Shown: positions 37,853-46,953, counted from the first letter of the stretch. The stretch: DNA of 64,000 bases from Christensenellaceae bacterium (GCA_948890655.1 CAQTYU010000001.1:236013-300012); one strand, 5' to 3'. The notes: a model not told the origin generated them from the sequence alone. A program made the numbers and translations.

Positions 37853-37860
37853 AATGGGGT

Positions 37861-37990
37861 GTAAACGCAGAGAAGCAAGTTAGGCAAGGAGTGTGAGTAC
37901 CGTCGCACCGAAGGCGGAGCCTTGCCGCCGCGAGTTTACTTACCGTCAATGAGCAAGGCGGCACGGAGCACGACACAGCATAACGCCGCC
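37861..37990. repeat. Possible second dispersed intergenic repeat (GAGTTTACTTA type)
   Basis: Contains GAGTTTACTTACCGTCAATG and a 7-bp inverted repeat GCCTTGC/GCAAGGC (37919-37925, 37953-37959). The gap at 58470-58570 holds a similar order of words (GGAGTTTACTTAGTCGTGAA), so both may be copies of one diverged element. Only two copies are visible. Confidence 0.35.
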
Positions 37991-38004
37991 TACATGCGTT
38001 TTTA

Positions 38005-39126
38005 TTATACGTTTTGTTCAATCAATCTTATTGTTTCTTTACAAAGGGGAAGTTTATCCTCGCCGAACAGCTCGTCTAAGTACGCGCATACGCCGTCCGC
38101 CATTTGCTTCACGTGTACGGGGTTCTTGCTTTCAAGCTTGCGGAATACCTTTCTTGCAAGTATATCGTCCAACGCTTCTAGCTCCGTTCCGCCGCAGGCA
38201 ACCAGCACGGGCACGTAACAGCGTATCTGCTTCATTATTCTGTTGCCGAACGTGATATGGAACGTCTTTATCATATACTCGTCAAGCTTCTTTATCCGCC
38301 TGAGGTTTCTGTCGCTTAAATCATACTCCCGCTGCGCTTTTGCCATAAGCTCTTCCAAGTGCGTCGATGATATTTTCTTAGGATTACCTACCGCCTCGAA
38401 CGGCGTTGCCTTCTTGTCAAGATTTAAAACCATTGCTCGGTCATAGACCTTATCCGAAATTGAAAACGTACTGTCGTCGTTGTTCGCCGTGCCCACAAAC
38501 CACATATTCGTGGGGAGTCTTAATTTACCGTTGTGCTGTAACAGCTTTGGGTCGTCAGACCATCTGTCCGCTACTACGTCTAAGTTCCTGCCGTCCGGGT
38601 TAGGTATTTCCAATAGCGATAAAAACTCAGCAAAGTAATACTCTACCCTTGCTATGTTCATTTCGTCCAACACCGTTATATATATATCTTCGTTGTTGTT
38701 CGCTTCGTACATCTTGTACAATAGCGTCGTTTCGTTAAACCTTTTCGTAAACTCGTTATAGTAGCCCACTAAGTCCGTCCGCTCCTTCCACATGGGCTGT
38801 ATCGGCACAACTACCGTCTTGTTTTCCAAAAACTCGCCGAACGCGTACGCAAGCGAAGTTTTACCCGTTCCCGACATACCTTGCAGAATTATGAGCTTCG
38901 TTACCGCTAATGCGCCGATAAATCTTCTTATATCCTCTATATCGTAATATAGCTTTAACTTGCTCGCGGAGAAGTTCCTGAACTGCTCGCACAGCTCTTT
39001 CAGGCTTATTTCATCGTCGTAGTCCGGCCTTTTGTAGTTCTCATACTCCTTGTCTATCTCCGTGAGCATATAGAACCTTGACCCGCCTTCGTTGACCTCC
39101 GCGTCTTCTCCGCTATCCCCTTGCGC
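38005..39126. repeat. 1122-bp direct repeat, copy A
   Basis: Appears identical base for base to 41407-42528 when the two are read side by side. It begins exactly at the stop codon and ends at a codon boundary: 373 codons plus the stop. Offset 3402 bases. No inverted repeats or target duplications at the edges. Confidence 0.93.
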
Positions 39127-39501
39127 GGAGACGGGTGTTATCGGCGCGTAATTATAATTAGGATAATCCGCGTTGGCAAGCTTTGGTACGTCGCGGCTTT
39201 CTACGGCGTGTTTTTCGCTTTCAAGCTTTTTAAAATCGATGCCGAAGTATTTGGGCGTTACCATATCCGTATTGCCGCGCTTTGAAAACGTTACGCGGAT
39301 AAGCAGTATCAAAAGCAGTGGCAAAAGTGCAATCAGGGCAATATAGAGGTATCTTATAGCCGACGAAATTTGCGGGAACTTGCCGCTGTAAATCTGGTAC
39401 TGCCGTATTAGCGCGAAAACGAACAGGGCGAATATACCGGTTATAAGAATAACCAGCGCAACTATTTTTGCTATTTTGTTGTTGCCTTTGCCCTTTTTCA
39501 T
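38005..39501 (-). CDS. Membrane-anchored McrB-like AAA+ ATPase (copy 1)
   Basis: 498 aa. A transmembrane hairpin (about 9-32 and 48-71) tethers a cytosolic linker and an AAA+ domain (about 165-470). Walker A GMSGTGKTS (208-216), WKERTDLVGYYN, Walker B ITVLDEMN (275-282) and a sensor-like GTANNDD (337-343) match the McrB/MoxR type; the ANNDD recalls the McrB MNxxD signature with Met replaced by Ala. The C-terminal part is the AAA lid. Residues 126-498 appear identical to the other copy at 41407, but the membrane anchor is completely different. Restriction McrB proteins are soluble; membrane anchoring is unusual. It lies 55 bases after the coiled-coil gene in a four-gene unit. Substrate and NTP (ATP or GTP) unknown. 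Confidence 0.88.
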   Translation of the reverse strand: MKKGKGNNKIAKIVALVILITGIFALFVFALIRQYQIYSGKFPQISSAIRYLYIALIALLPLLLILLIRVTFSKRGNTDMVTPKYFGIDFKKLESEKHAVESRDVPKLANADYPNYNYAPITPVSAQGDSGEDAEVNEGGSRFYMLTEIDKEYENYKRPDYDDEISLKELCEQFRNFSASKLKLYYDIEDIRRFIGALAVTKLIILQGMSGTGKTSLAYAFGEFLENKTVVVPIQPMWKERTDLVGYYNEFTKRFNETTLLYKMYEANNNEDIYITVLDEMNIARVEYYFAEFLSLLEIPNPDGRNLDVVADRWSDDPKLLQHNGKLRLPTNMWFVGTANNDDSTFSISDKVYDRAMVLNLDKKATPFEAVGNPKKISSTHLEELMAKAQREYDLSDRNLRRIKKLDEYMIKTFHITFGNRIMKQIRCYVPVLVACGGTELEALDDILARKVFRKLESKNPVHVKQMADGVCAYLDELFGEDKLPLCKETIRLIEQNV

Positions 39502-39556
39502 AATTTGCCTTTTTTAATAATTTACGGCGCAGAATAACGTAAAAGATTTGTGAACT

Positions 39557-41404
39557 CTATTTCTTTTTGTCTTTCTTTTCCTGTTTGGTCCAAAGAATGG
39601 TCTTTCTGATTTCCTTTTTAGTGAACTCCCACTGAGACTTGAAAAATCTGTGATAAGCCATATACTCTTCTTCAAGCTCGATGAATCTGTCGCGGGAGGT
39701 GTAGTCCGCGCTTGGCGTAAGCTTGCCCTGCCCGGCGCGGATGCCGTCAAGCTCTCCGCGGATTAACGCATTTTCGTCGCGCAGCTTTTTCAGTTCTATA
39801 CGCTGCGTCTTTTCAAGCTTTTCAACATCCTTTTTAAAGCCCTCTTCAACCGCATTTATTTTCGTCTGACACTCGTCTGCTACGCGCTGTTTGTCGGCGT
39901 CAAGCTCACTCAAACGTCTGTCAAGCTCCGCGTTCTTCCCCTCGAAGTCCGCGACGGTCTGCTGAAGGGTCGCGTTTAAACCGTCAATCTGGTCGGTTAA
40001 CTCGGCAACGCGCGTTTCGTGCTCCTCTATGGTTTGGGCAAGTTCGTCCGCAAAGCCCGCTTTAAGCTCCTCTATTTCGCCGTCGTGCGTTTCGTTCAGC
40101 TCAGTTATTTCCCGGATATGTTCGTCCTTTATAGCCGACATATCCTCTATGTATTTTTGGTTGAGCTCTGCTATCTCCCGCTCCTTTTCTTCCACGGTTT
40201 CAGAAAGTTGCTCAACCTGTCTGTTCAATTCCTCTTTTTCGCGGTTTATGCCGTCAATCTGCTCGTTGAGGACGGTAACCTCCTGACGGAGGGCGACGAG
40301 CTCTTCACCGTCCTTTTCAAGCTGACGGTTGCGCTCCTCCAACAAAAGCATATATTCTTCCATGGTTTTGCCGGATTCCAAAGCGCGCTTTTTCAGCCGC
40401 TTCAAGCGGTGAAGAAGCTTCTTTTCTTCCTCGTCTTTAAGCCGGCGTTCCTCCGCCTCGTACTCCATTTCGAGAATGCTTTCAATGTCGTTGCCGACCT
40501 TGTAGGCAAGGAATGAAGTGAGGTTTGCCGCCTCCGCGATTTCGTCCGCAACCTTCTCGGAAAAAGGCGCGAAGTTGAAGACCACTTCTTCATAGTCGAA
40601 GCCCTGACCCTTGTACGACGCGATATAGTCGTAAAGCGCTAAAGCGTGTTTAAAGTTGTTGTTCATCTTTAAAACGTTGGTCTTGACGATAGGCGGCTTA
40701 ATCATCGGAGATTTAGCTACTTGCAACATCAAATCCGTATTTAAAAGCGCGTTTATAATGCTTTGGCAGTCCTTAATTTTTTGAACTAATTTCGCCGTGT
40801 TTTCGTCGGGTATGGGGAAGGGGTTATCCGTCCTTTCCTCGTACACCGCCGCCTGTATCTTCAAAGTGCGCTTTTTCGTAACGATTTCCTTGGATATAGA
40901 CATATCGCCGACGTACTTTCTTCTAAGATTTTCTATCTTTTCAAGGCGATACTCTATAAACGCTTTTATATAGCAAAGCATCATATAGAGGAAACGGTTT
41001 TCGTAAACGGCGTAGTCGGACAGTTTTTCGACCATGTACAGCTTGTCGGGTATAAGCAAATCGTCCTCTTCTTCGGGAACGTGCGTTATCATATCGCTGT
41101 GCTTGGCAAGGTGCTCTACCGAGTCTTTGGAAATCTTTCTTACCTTTTCGATGGGCACTACTTCGCCGTTGGTTCTTATGAACTGCCGCTCTTCCGCGAC
41201 GGCTTTTTCTACGAAAACGAGCCCTTCTTCAATAGCCTTTATCCAGTCCTCTTCGATTTTGCACAGATATTTAGTTGATTGCAGCCTATCCTCTTCAACA
41301 TTGGCTTCCGTAATGGCGCGTCTGTCTTTTTCACAGCCCGTGTTGTCCGCGGTCTGCTTGCGGTAGCCTTTGAATGCGCGATAGTAAATATCAAGTAAAG
41401 TCAT
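39557..41404 (-). CDS. DUF2357/McrC-like coiled-coil protein without visible nuclease
   Basis: 615 aa. Residues about 25-330 resemble the DUF2357 region found in McrC-like partners of AAA ATPases: phrases such as PIEKVRKISKDSVEHLAKHS, IPDKLYMVEKL and YENRFLYMMLCYI. Residues about 330-560 form a long coiled coil with heptad-like Glu/Leu/Lys repeats, and a basic C-terminus follows. No PD-(D/E)xK nuclease motif is visible, unlike a canonical McrC. No signal or membrane segment, so cytosolic. It starts two bases after the stop of AAA copy 2 without a Shine-Dalgarno, implying translational coupling. The likely role is an adaptor or scaffold stimulating the two AAA rings; this is inference from family and position. 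DUF2357 is recognised from memory. Confidence 0.75.
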   Translation of the reverse strand: MTLLDIYYRAFKGYRKQTADNTGCEKDRRAITEANVEEDRLQSTKYLCKIEEDWIKAIEEGLVFVEKAVAEERQFIRTNGEVVPIEKVRKISKDSVEHLAKHSDMITHVPEEEDDLLIPDKLYMVEKLSDYAVYENRFLYMMLCYIKAFIEYRLEKIENLRRKYVGDMSISKEIVTKKRTLKIQAAVYEERTDNPFPIPDENTAKLVQKIKDCQSIINALLNTDLMLQVAKSPMIKPPIVKTNVLKMNNNFKHALALYDYIASYKGQGFDYEEVVFNFAPFSEKVADEIAEAANLTSFLAYKVGNDIESILEMEYEAEERRLKDEEEKKLLHRLKRLKKRALESGKTMEEYMLLLEERNRQLEKDGEELVALRQEVTVLNEQIDGINREKEELNRQVEQLSETVEEKEREIAELNQKYIEDMSAIKDEHIREITELNETHDGEIEELKAGFADELAQTIEEHETRVAELTDQIDGLNATLQQTVADFEGKNAELDRRLSELDADKQRVADECQTKINAVEEGFKKDVEKLEKTQRIELKKLRDENALIRGELDGIRAGQGKLTPSADYTSRDRFIELEEEYMAYHRFFKSQWEFTKKEIRKTILWTKQEKKDKKK

Positions 41405-41406
41405 AG

Positions 41407-42528
41407 TTATACGTTTTGTTCAATCAATCTTATTGTTTCTTTACAAAGGGGAAGTTTATCCTCGCCGAACAGCTCGTCTAAGTACGCGCATACGCCGTCC
41501 GCCATTTGCTTCACGTGTACGGGGTTCTTGCTTTCAAGCTTGCGGAATACCTTTCTTGCAAGTATATCGTCCAACGCTTCTAGCTCCGTTCCGCCGCAGG
41601 CAACCAGCACGGGCACGTAACAGCGTATCTGCTTCATTATTCTGTTGCCGAACGTGATATGGAACGTCTTTATCATATACTCGTCAAGCTTCTTTATCCG
41701 CCTGAGGTTTCTGTCGCTTAAATCATACTCCCGCTGCGCTTTTGCCATAAGCTCTTCCAAGTGCGTCGATGATATTTTCTTAGGATTACCTACCGCCTCG
41801 AACGGCGTTGCCTTCTTGTCAAGATTTAAAACCATTGCTCGGTCATAGACCTTATCCGAAATTGAAAACGTACTGTCGTCGTTGTTCGCCGTGCCCACAA
41901 ACCACATATTCGTGGGGAGTCTTAATTTACCGTTGTGCTGTAACAGCTTTGGGTCGTCAGACCATCTGTCCGCTACTACGTCTAAGTTCCTGCCGTCCGG
42001 GTTAGGTATTTCCAATAGCGATAAAAACTCAGCAAAGTAATACTCTACCCTTGCTATGTTCATTTCGTCCAACACCGTTATATATATATCTTCGTTGTTG
42101 TTCGCTTCGTACATCTTGTACAATAGCGTCGTTTCGTTAAACCTTTTCGTAAACTCGTTATAGTAGCCCACTAAGTCCGTCCGCTCCTTCCACATGGGCT
42201 GTATCGGCACAACTACCGTCTTGTTTTCCAAAAACTCGCCGAACGCGTACGCAAGCGAAGTTTTACCCGTTCCCGACATACCTTGCAGAATTATGAGCTT
42301 CGTTACCGCTAATGCGCCGATAAATCTTCTTATATCCTCTATATCGTAATATAGCTTTAACTTGCTCGCGGAGAAGTTCCTGAACTGCTCGCACAGCTCT
42401 TTCAGGCTTATTTCATCGTCGTAGTCCGGCCTTTTGTAGTTCTCATACTCCTTGTCTATCTCCGTGAGCATATAGAACCTTGACCCGCCTTCGTTGACCT
42501 CCGCGTCTTCTCCGCTATCCCCTTGCGC
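41407..42528. repeat. 1122-bp direct repeat, copy B
   Basis: Second copy of 38005-39126. The outer bases differ at once on both sides (A against G before the stop, GGAG against AGGC at the other end). Confidence 0.93.
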
Positions 42529-42870
42529 AGGCGCGCCCTTTGAAAGCGCGGCGGGCGCGACGCTTAAAGGACCGTAGGATACGCTTCTTTTTACCGCCGC
42601 TACGTCAAGGCTGATTTTATTCATTTTTTTGTCGAGCTCGGCGCGGACCGTTTCAAGCTGTTCGTTCTCGTGAACCTCCTGCCGCCTTGCGTCGTTCTCC
42701 TGAATTTCTTCGACCCGCCTGTGCTCGTTTACGATTACGCGGATGACCAGAAAGAGTATTAAAACGAGTATTATTGCGGCGTAAACGATAAGCGCGGTTT
42801 TGCTCGTCAAAGCGTCCCACACTTCGCCCATAAACTCCGCAAAGGAGAACGCCGATATTAAGTTCGCCAT
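41407..42870 (-). CDS. Membrane-anchored McrB-like AAA+ ATPase (copy 2)
   Basis: 487 aa. One transmembrane helix (about 25-47), then a charged, coiled-coil-prone stretch (48-95) and the same AAA+ domain as copy 1. Residues 115-487 appear identical to residues 126-498 of copy 1, including Walker A GMSGTGKTS and Walker B VLDEMN. The different anchors imply that the two ATPases form distinct or mixed ring assemblies at the membrane. Start with AAAGGAGAAAAC upstream, 12 bases after the pseudo-AAA gene, and stop two bases before the coiled-coil gene. Perfect identity over 1122 bp points to recent gene conversion or an assembly artefact. Confidence 0.88.
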   Translation of the reverse strand: MANLISAFSFAEFMGEVWDALTSKTALIVYAAIILVLILFLVIRVIVNEHRRVEEIQENDARRQEVHENEQLETVRAELDKKMNKISLDVAAVKRSVSYGPLSVAPAALSKGAPAQGDSGEDAEVNEGGSRFYMLTEIDKEYENYKRPDYDDEISLKELCEQFRNFSASKLKLYYDIEDIRRFIGALAVTKLIILQGMSGTGKTSLAYAFGEFLENKTVVVPIQPMWKERTDLVGYYNEFTKRFNETTLLYKMYEANNNEDIYITVLDEMNIARVEYYFAEFLSLLEIPNPDGRNLDVVADRWSDDPKLLQHNGKLRLPTNMWFVGTANNDDSTFSISDKVYDRAMVLNLDKKATPFEAVGNPKKISSTHLEELMAKAQREYDLSDRNLRRIKKLDEYMIKTFHITFGNRIMKQIRCYVPVLVACGGTELEALDDILARKVFRKLESKNPVHVKQMADGVCAYLDELFGEDKLPLCKETIRLIEQNV

Positions 42871-42882
42871 ATGTTTTCTCCT

Positions 42883-45800
42883 TTATGCGTTGACCGTTTT
42901 GAAAAGCGCCCTTTGGATTTTAGTAAGCTCTTCCTCGTTGAACAGCTTTTCTATTATGCCGAAAAGCGTCCTGTCACCGCCGTCCTGCGCGTAGGACTTG
43001 GTCAGCTTTAAGAGGGGAACTATCTTTGCAAGGAATATATCCGTTATACACTCGGCCTCGTCGCCGCCGCACTCCAAAAGCACGGAAGTGAACTTTTCAA
43101 GCTGTAAGGTATTCTTGTTGCCGAGGCGGATTTTATCGGTTGCGCGGACCGTTTCAAACAGTTCGTCAAGCTTCTTCCAGATTTTTTCGGAAAGGAAGTA
43201 ATCTTCCCTCGCTTCCTTGACGAGGTCGGAAAGCGCGGATTTGGATATCGCGTTTACTTCGGTCTCGTCGCCGACCGCCTCCGTCTTGCTTAATATCAAG
43301 TCGAGCTGAAGCGCTGCGTCCGCAACGTCGCGGGGGAATTTATCAGCGCCGCCCTCAGCGGGGGCGAGCACGTAGCAGATATTGTCTGGAAGAATTACCG
43401 AAAGCTCTTCGTTTAAGTTAAGTTTATATTCCTCCGTGGGGTGGTTTGCGTATGTGACGAAAGGCGCAAACCAGCTTAAAAGCGTTTCCGCATTGACGCC
43501 GCCTACGACCGCGGCGTAAAGCCTGTCGGGTGATTTTGCTGCGGAATATACCGTGTTTGCGAAGTCCGAAAGCACGAACTTGTCGCCTTGCGGCTTCCAC
43601 ACGAGATCGGATAACGAGTTCCAACCGCTTTCCGCAAACGTCGCCTCGCGGCTTGTGAAATATCCGTTCAACGCCGACAGAAAGTCGGGCATAACGTCGG
43701 TATTCTTAGTGGTTACAATGACGATTTTGCTTGCGCAGATTGCGGCGAAAAGCGCCCTTACCGAAGTCACGTCCACCGTTATACCGCGGCTTTGCGCGAA
43801 CGATTGGAAGTTAGAGCATATCTCGTTGAACGTAATCTTTTCGGAGAGGTCGACCTCCTCGTCCCCGTAGATTGAAAGGTCGTAGGATTTTTCCTTTTGC
43901 GCTTCTTCAGCCGCCATTACGGGGAAGTCGTCATCTTCGGGTTCTTCCTTCAACGGCTCTATATATGTAACTTTTGAAATTTCATCGAATTCTTTTACGT
44001 TTGCAATCAAGTCCGTAAGCACGTCGTTGACGGGTACGTAACGCTGTTTTTTGCGCTTGGTTGCGATTACGGCAACGTACGCGATGAACAGAGCCAAACA
44101 CACTGCCGCAAGCGCGCCGATGACGGCGTAAAAGACGATATCCTTTTCGGAAACGATATCCGTGAAGGCAAACACCGCCATAACGCCCTCGTAATAGAGG
44201 GTAAACAGAATAGCGACGAAAAGCTTCAAGCCGAATGATAACTGTTTTTTTGCTTTTATTACCTCTGGCGGTTCCTGGTTTACGTCGAACTTGACGGCGC
44301 TGCCGTCGGCGTTTTGAACGCTTTCCACAACCTCGCCCTTGAAGTCGTCCTTATAGACGTGTTCGGAAAGAGTGATAGAGCCGACGAGCTTATCGTCGTA
44401 AAAATTCTCGGAAATCTTGACGGTGTAATCTCCGCCCTCTATGCGGTAGAGCCCCGTAGCCTTATCGTACGTTCTGAAGGTGTTGGCATCGAACGGAATT
44501 TCAACTCGGACGGAATCGTTGCGCCGTATATATACCTTTGCAAAGCCACGCAAAAGCTTATCTTTAAAGACGCTTTTCGAGCTGAATTTCTGCACGTAGA
44601 ACTGGGGCACGGCAAAGCCGTCGCAACTGCCGACGTTCTTTACGGTACAGCTTATTCCGCGCTCGCTGATTTTTAGGTTAGAATACTCGAACTGAGTATA
44701 GGAAAGCCCGTAACCGAAGGGATAGCGTACCTCGTTACGGGGAAGCTTAAGATAATTTTCAACGTTATTTATATCTACGGGGACCGTTTGCGCAAGTCTG
44801 CCAGAAGGAGTTGCAAGCCCCTTTACGATATCGAGAACTGCGCGGGTTACGCCCTGCCCGCCGCGATAAGTTAATAAAACTGCGGCGCACTTATCCGCAA
44901 ACGCGAGGTCTACAGCCCCGTCGGACGCGACGACTGCGACAATCTTCACGCCCCTTGAAGATAATTCTTCGATAAGTTCAAGCTGTCCGTCCGGTAAGGT
45001 CTTTGCGCCCTTTTCAGCGCTCAGATACAAAAGCGATATGTCAGCGTCCGCGGCAAGGTCGGCGGCGACGTCGATTAAATCGCGCCTTACGACGCCATCC
45101 TTGGAATAGCCGCTTGCAAAGCCTACGGCGTTAATCTGATAGTTGTTGACCGCGTAGAAGGGCACACGCTCAGCTGTGGCTTTGCCGCTGCAAAACTCAG
45201 CCTGATAGCCGTACTCCTTCGCGCTGTCGCCTAAAATAGCAACCTTTGCGGTATTTAAAAGGGGCAAAACCCCGCTGTTTTTAAGTAAGACGACGGACTG
45301 CCTTGCCGCCGTGGTTGCGAGAGCGTCGTCCGCCACCTCGTCGAATACGGGCGCGTGGTTTGCGTTGATACCAGTGGGAGCGGGAACCGGTTCCATGCTG
45401 CGCTTTCTCATCTCCAAAAGGGCGGAAATTACTCTGTCGCAAGCCGCGTCAAGAATTTCTTCGTTGAAAACTTCAAGCGATTGGCAACGTCTGTCGAGCT
45501 CGGTCACGCTTATTTCTTCAGCACGGTAGTCCGAGTACGCGGCGCGGTAGCCGACCGTAAGCGTTTTCAAAAGCGCGCAAAGCTCTTCGGTTAAGTCCGC
45601 TTTTAAAAACACTATCGAGCAACCGTTGAGGAAATACCTTAAAGCTTCGTTAACGCTTCCCGCAACGCCGTAGAAAAGAGCGCCCGCGTTCCTTTGCGCC
45701 TTGTAATTTTCAATGCTTTCGGGCGTTTTGAGATAGACCGAGCGAGGCGACGAACCCGATAAAATAACGTCCTGCAAACTTTTGACGGCTTGCTCTTCTC

Positions 45801-46212
45801 CGCTTTCGGGCGCGAACTCTTCAAAATTGACGAACTGCCTTGCGGCGCAAAGTCCTTTGACCTTGCTTGACAGAGTGGACGCCGTCAAATAATAATCGTC
45901 CGAAACGTCTTCTTTCACCAATGAATCGGAAACGTTGAAATAAGCGTATTTTTTTACGGCGGAAACCTCTTCGCCGTGCTTTGAATATACTTCTTTTACG
46001 AGTGGCATATTCCACGTTGAGGCAAGCGCCCTGTCCGAAGGGAAACCGGTAGCGAAAACGCCCGCTTCGTCCTCCAAGGGATTGCGGGTGAGTCTGAATA
46101 CGGGAATTTCGTAATTCTCGTTTGCGGAATTCTCGTACAGATTTAAACTTGTTATCAGCTTGACTTTCTGCTCTAACGACATTTTGAATATGAGCCTTTC
46201 GTTAGTCAACAT
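42883..46212 (-). CDS. GH3-like domain fused through a membrane hairpin to a pseudo-AAA domain
   Basis: 1109 aa. Residues 1-290 are a shrunken GH3 N-domain (FATGFPSDRALASTWN is kept; the KHF region reads RQF and no SDW nucleophile motif is seen). Residues about 300-500 are the GH3 C-domain (AARQSVVLLKNSGVLPL, RYPFGYGLSYTQFEY) and about 510-610 the Fn3-like domain. Two helices (about 658-683 and 691-716) form a hairpin. Residues about 790-1109 align with the neighbouring AAA proteins (ASKIVIVTTKNTDVMPDFL against TKLIILQGMSGTGKTSLAY; LLECGGDEAECITDIFLAK against VACGGTELEALDDILARK) but lack the Walker A lysine. There is no signal peptide, so both ends are probably cytosolic. ATG 46212 is used because the upstream ATG overlaps the ribosome site GGAGG. 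Confidence 0.82.
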   Translation of the reverse strand: MLTNERLIFKMSLEQKVKLITSLNLYENSANENYEIPVFRLTRNPLEDEAGVFATGFPSDRALASTWNMPLVKEVYSKHGEEVSAVKKYAYFNVSDSLVKEDVSDDYYLTASTLSSKVKGLCAARQFVNFEEFAPESGEEQAVKSLQDVILSGSSPRSVYLKTPESIENYKAQRNAGALFYGVAGSVNEALRYFLNGCSIVFLKADLTEELCALLKTLTVGYRAAYSDYRAEEISVTELDRRCQSLEVFNEEILDAACDRVISALLEMRKRSMEPVPAPTGINANHAPVFDEVADDALATTAARQSVVLLKNSGVLPLLNTAKVAILGDSAKEYGYQAEFCSGKATAERVPFYAVNNYQINAVGFASGYSKDGVVRRDLIDVAADLAADADISLLYLSAEKGAKTLPDGQLELIEELSSRGVKIVAVVASDGAVDLAFADKCAAVLLTYRGGQGVTRAVLDIVKGLATPSGRLAQTVPVDINNVENYLKLPRNEVRYPFGYGLSYTQFEYSNLKISERGISCTVKNVGSCDGFAVPQFYVQKFSSKSVFKDKLLRGFAKVYIRRNDSVRVEIPFDANTFRTYDKATGLYRIEGGDYTVKISENFYDDKLVGSITLSEHVYKDDFKGEVVESVQNADGSAVKFDVNQEPPEVIKAKKQLSFGLKLFVAILFTLYYEGVMAVFAFTDIVSEKDIVFYAVIGALAAVCLALFIAYVAVIATKRKKQRYVPVNDVLTDLIANVKEFDEISKVTYIEPLKEEPEDDDFPVMAAEEAQKEKSYDLSIYGDEEVDLSEKITFNEICSNFQSFAQSRGITVDVTSVRALFAAICASKIVIVTTKNTDVMPDFLSALNGYFTSREATFAESGWNSLSDLVWKPQGDKFVLSDFANTVYSAAKSPDRLYAAVVGGVNAETLLSWFAPFVTYANHPTEEYKLNLNEELSVILPDNICYVLAPAEGGADKFPRDVADAALQLDLILSKTEAVGDETEVNAISKSALSDLVKEAREDYFLSEKIWKKLDELFETVRATDKIRLGNKNTLQLEKFTSVLLECGGDEAECITDIFLAKIVPLLKLTKSYAQDGGDRTLFGIIEKLFNEEELTKIQRALFKTVNA

Positions 46213-46301
46213 CCGTGCCTCCATTTAAGCCGCGAAGGGCTACTCCGCTGCCTGCGCCGTCGCCCGTGCGTAGGCGTGTACTATAATAAATGCGCTTTAC
46301 A

Positions 46302-46330
46302 ATTATAATAGTTATAGCTACGCGTGTCAA
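46302..46330 (-). promoter_or_regulatory. Perfect consensus promoter of the AAA cluster
   Basis: Minus strand TTGACA (46330-46325), exactly 17 bp, TATAAT (46307-46302). The leader of about 80 bases to the ATG at 46212 is GC-rich. Expected to drive the four-gene unit down to 38005. Confidence 0.88.
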
Positions 46331-46404
46331 GAAAAAGCATATTAGGTAACGATAAAAAACTTTGTAAATATATGTAAAATTCCGTAACGAAAATAACTTG
46401 AAAC

Positions 46405-46444
46405 TTATAAAAAACCCGCCCGCGATTATAAAAAACGCAGGCGG
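46405..46444 (-). terminator. Terminator of the LMW phosphatase gene
   Basis: 9-bp stem (46436-46444 with 46416-46424, one G-U pair) followed on the minus strand by GTTTTTTATAAG, 24 bases after the stop at 46468. Confidence 0.8.
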
Positions 46445-46467
46445 TCTTATCCCGTTTTTTTAATTTT

Positions 46468-46953
46468 TCAGTGTCTTAAATCGTAATCTATCGCGTCTTT
46501 TTTATCCTTCAAAACGTATTCTAAAAAGCAATTGACCCCGTCATATATGTCAGCGAACGCCTTTTCGAAGTCGCCCGTATACCACGGATCCGCTACGTCG
46601 CGCGGGTTTGCGGTAAAAGATAACAGCTTAAAAATTTTGCTGCCGAACTCGCCGCCCGTGAGCCTTAAAACGTCCAAAAGATTGCCTGACGACATAACCA
46701 AAACGTAGTCGCTGTTAATTACGTCTTTAAGCGACAACTGTCTTGCGGTATGCTCCCCCACTATACCGTGCGCCCTTAACGTGCGCTTTGCGGGCGGATA
46801 GATTGGGTTGCCCTCCTCCTCGTCCGAGGTGCCGAAGGACTTTATATCGAAGCTGTGCTCCAACCCGCGCCCTTTAACAAGACTTTTTAAAATAAGTTCC
46901 GCCATAGGCGAACGGCAGATGTTGCCGAGACATACGAAAGAAACCGTAATCAT
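46468..46953 (-). CDS. Low-molecular-weight protein-tyrosine-phosphatase family protein
   Basis: 161 aa. The P-loop CLGNICRS (Cys-x5-Arg-Ser, residues 8-15) and the general-acid DPWYTGDF (about 120) define the family, which removes phosphate from tyrosine or arginine residues. The open frame extends to 46992, but that codon lies in the -35 box of a strong promoter. The ATG at 46953 begins the conserved sequence and lies just after the expected transcription start, with no Shine-Dalgarno. It is divergent from the amidase gene at 47036 and ends at its own terminator. Confidence 0.93.
   Translation of the reverse strand: MITVSFVCLGNICRSPMAELILKSLVKGRGLEHSFDIKSFGTSDEEEGNPIYPPAKRTLRAHGIVGEHTARQLSLKDVINSDYVLVMSSGNLLDVLRLTGGEFGSKIFKLLSFTANPRDVADPWYTGDFEKAFADIYDGVNCFLEYVLKDKKDAIDYDLRH

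Noticed and set aside
38005..42528. Transposon origin of the 1122-bp duplication
   Set aside because: No transposase, inverted ends or target duplications at the boundaries; edges coincide with the coding frame.
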